From: Serinus canaria
Taxonomy: Eukaryota > Chordata > Aves > Passeriformes > Fringillidae
Direction of reading: 5' to 3'
Assembly: GCF_022539315.1 (NCBI RefSeq)
Contig: NC_066316.1
Location: 59,873,994-59,937,993 of the forward strand
DNA: 64,000 nt
Shown piece after piece: positions 62,079 through 64,000 of this stretch. Each line of letters starts with the position of its first letter. Position 1 is the first letter of the stretch. Under the pieces are notes generated by a model, which worked only from the letters and a program-made list of their open reading frames with translations, did not search any database and had not been told where the DNA came from. Both the position numbers and the translations under genes were made by a program.

Positions 62079-64000
62079 CTGCAAAATACAAGAACTGTTA
62101 AAACACAACTAAATACACAATGAAAAATTCATTCCAATTTCTTCATAGCTGCCAAAATAAGGACAGTAAATATACTAATGCTTGACTGGTTTTCTTTCCC
62201 CTAGAAATGCAATATGGCCTTGGATTACACGGAAACTCTTAAAACTACAGAAACAAATTCTCCACTGACATTTCTGAAAAAAAAATTAGTTTCATTAGGC
62301 CAGTAGAGACTTTGAAAATAGAATTAAAAAGCACTGTAAGTTTCACATAGCTTAGTAGGTAATTGCTAAACTGCCATTTCAGCCACATGATTGCAAAGTT
62401 TGTTTTCAAGTATTTTCAGTTTGTATGAGTGGCATTGCTTCTTTATGTGTGTTTATAGACATACATTTTCCACAATGTTTAAGAGTTGCCAAACTATTAC
62501 AACTCTATCTCTGTTAAAGAAAACATAGTTTTAAGCTATTGAAAGATAATCACATAATGCTGAAATCATTCTATAAAATAATCTTGTTTCAATCATTCTA
62601 TAAAACATTCACCCAGCTCAGCACTGTGACCGTGAATAAGCTTTACAGGACAGAGACACATCAAATATCACTAGAAACAGAATGCAAGCAGATAATCAAT
62701 GCTCATTATAGTCCATTTTACCTGCCTACTCAATTGATTTATCAAGGTTTATTTCTGTGTACACGCTTGCTGGAATGCAAACCACAAATACATTTGCAAT
62801 TGCAGAATGACACACATTAGTGACACAGGTGTGGTTTGCTTTGGTTTTTAACCTGCTAACAGCCATATGCTTCAGAGATACAACTGAAGCCAAGGAAAAG
62901 AAGCAGCTATTTCTATTAGAAAAGCTGAACACATATCAAGTTAACATTTTTAAGGTGCATTGCTATAAGTCTGCACGTGATGATGCCAGAGGGTATCATG
63001 GCAGTGTTGATTTAATATTAAAGCTTTCTGTATTGGATAGTCACTGTAATGAAGCTGCAAGATTCAGACTTATTCCACAAAAATCTCTTGTGAATGCTTA
63101 GATCATCAGTAAAAATTCAGTAAAAATCACTGAAAGAATATCCAACAGTAAACAATGAAAGAAACAGTCAGAATATTTGAATTGCTGTTTATTACTGTAA
63201 ATACCACCAGTATTACTGTAAAATAGAAAATGTGTTAAGTGGCAGAGTTGAGCAAGTATTCCCGAATACTTTATGATGGAGACAAAGATGTGTTTAATTC
63301 CAACTATCATTCCTGCCTTCTGTGCAGATGATGAAAGTGTGGTAAGATTCAGAGTCACTTCAGTCAGGAAAATAAATCACTAGCAGTCAAAGTTTTTCAG
63401 TGGAATAAGAAGTGAGTGAGGCTGTATTTATTTCAATATGAAGAACATGTCTGTAACTGTGTCTTCTTGGAGGATTATCTCAATATGTTTCTTCAATAGC
63501 ATTAAATAAACACTCCAGAGAATGAAAAAACCTGTGTTTCATTCCATTGTTCCAACAGGAATCATACAACCACTTGTCCCCTTTCAGAAATCCCCTTTCC
63601 TCTCTCAAACTCATTTACATATATATATGCATATATATATGTATTATGTTCCCCTGTGGCCACAAACAACCATAGTTTTAACTATCCTGGATCAGTGTCA
63701 CTAATACTCTTTACAATATACAGAGACAAGCAAAACATTAACAAATCTCTCCAAACTGCTCATCCCCCCAGTTAAGCTCTTAGAAATATAAGAAATACAG
63801 AATAGAGAACTCATTCCAGAGTACTTTTAAATACTTTTTTTTTTTTAATTTTACATAAGCAATTTACCTCAAGTTCTCAGAATAAGACTGTTCCTTATAG
63901 GTTGAATGGGTAACAACTGAGGTTAAACACATTGCTAGGGCTTCTGTCATGGAAGATCTGTGGTTTAGGACATAACTCACAATAAATTCATAGCCACAGG
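62079..64000 (-). other. LAMA2: LAMA2 intron 3 (partial)
   Basis: At least 1,922 nt of AT-rich intron upstream of exon 4. It contains a 26-bp AT-rich palindrome (63617-63642) and a duplicated AATCATTCTATAAAA motif near 62565-62605. No upstream LN exon was recognised. Confidence 0.88.
63617..63642. repeat. 26-bp perfect AT-rich palindrome
   Basis: ACATATATATAT, GC, ATATATATATGT: the two 12-nt arms are exact reverse complements. It is an alternating TA microsatellite that could extrude as a hairpin. Confidence 0.95.

Larger units (their letters stand above)
1..64000 (-). other. LAMA2: Partial LAMA2 gene span (introns 3 to 12, exons 4 to 12)
   Basis: The whole window lies inside one minus-strand gene for the laminin alpha-2 chain, a secreted basement-membrane protein that joins beta and gamma chains to form laminin-211/221 in muscle, nerve and other tissues. 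Nine exons with canonical GT-AG borders join in frame to 1,386 nt. Their lengths (243, 180, 90, 118, 179, 100, 161, 141, 174) match my recollection of human LAMA2 exons 4 to 12 (about c.397-1782). The paralogue LAMA1 was considered, but exon 12 (GWYLTDLPG, YYWSAP, AYLGNK) and exon 10 (KTGYAGESC, GYTGYPEC) fit LAMA2 better. Neither gene end is present, so no promoter, start codon, stop codon or poly(A) site is expected. Exon calls are seen directly; orthology is from recalled family sequence. Confidence 0.95.

Noticed and set aside
62079..64000. Search for LAMA2 exon 3
   Set aside because: No WWQSPS-like LN segment with splice sites was found; intron 3 continues past the window.

Overview
The window looks like a piece of bird chromosome. 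It is AT-rich and CpG-poor, with one vertebrate-type gene split into short exons by long introns. The interspersed repeats are mostly CR1-type LINE fragments plus one avian ERVL-type LTR. Species cannot be read from the sequence; a neoavian bird is my best inference from the LTR type. No prokaryotic gene, CRISPR array, operon, tRNA or rRNA was seen.

The only protein-coding gene I can support is on the minus strand: nine consecutive internal exons of the laminin alpha-2 chain (LAMA2, merosin heavy chain). From high to low coordinate they are 62078-61836, 41051-40872, 38716-38627, 36477-36360, 34687-34509, 32847-32748, 24508-24348, 20923-20783 and 19447-19274. By recalled human numbering they are exons 4 to 12. 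All nine have AG acceptors and GT donors, reading frame is kept across every junction, and together they give 1,386 nt (462 codons). They encode most of the N-terminal LN (polymerisation) domain, the laminin EGF-like (LE) repeats of the short arm and the start of the first globular L4/IV domain. The start codon, signal peptide and first part of LN lie beyond base 64000; the rest of the gene lies beyond base 1.

Layout: 1-19273 is intron 12 (partial); 19274-41051 holds the compact cluster of exons 12 to 5; 41052-61835 is intron 4 (20.8 kb, no gene seen); exon 4 sits at 61836-62078; 62079-64000 is part of intron 3. Introns carry six CR1 fragments, two older LINE fragments still showing traces of LINE coding sequence, one ERVL-like LTR fragment, a GC-rich probable LTR-derived block, and assorted microsatellites, short tandem duplications and hairpins.

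No clear undescribed system was found. The items most worth a second look are a CpG-retaining block with a 267-codon open frame antisense in intron 6 (37218-38018), a perfect 17-bp hairpin (55011-55051), a U-rich tract just downstream of the exon 6 donor, a TTTA microsatellite in the exon 12 acceptor region, and an apparent shift of N-glycosylation sequons between exons 8 and 9.
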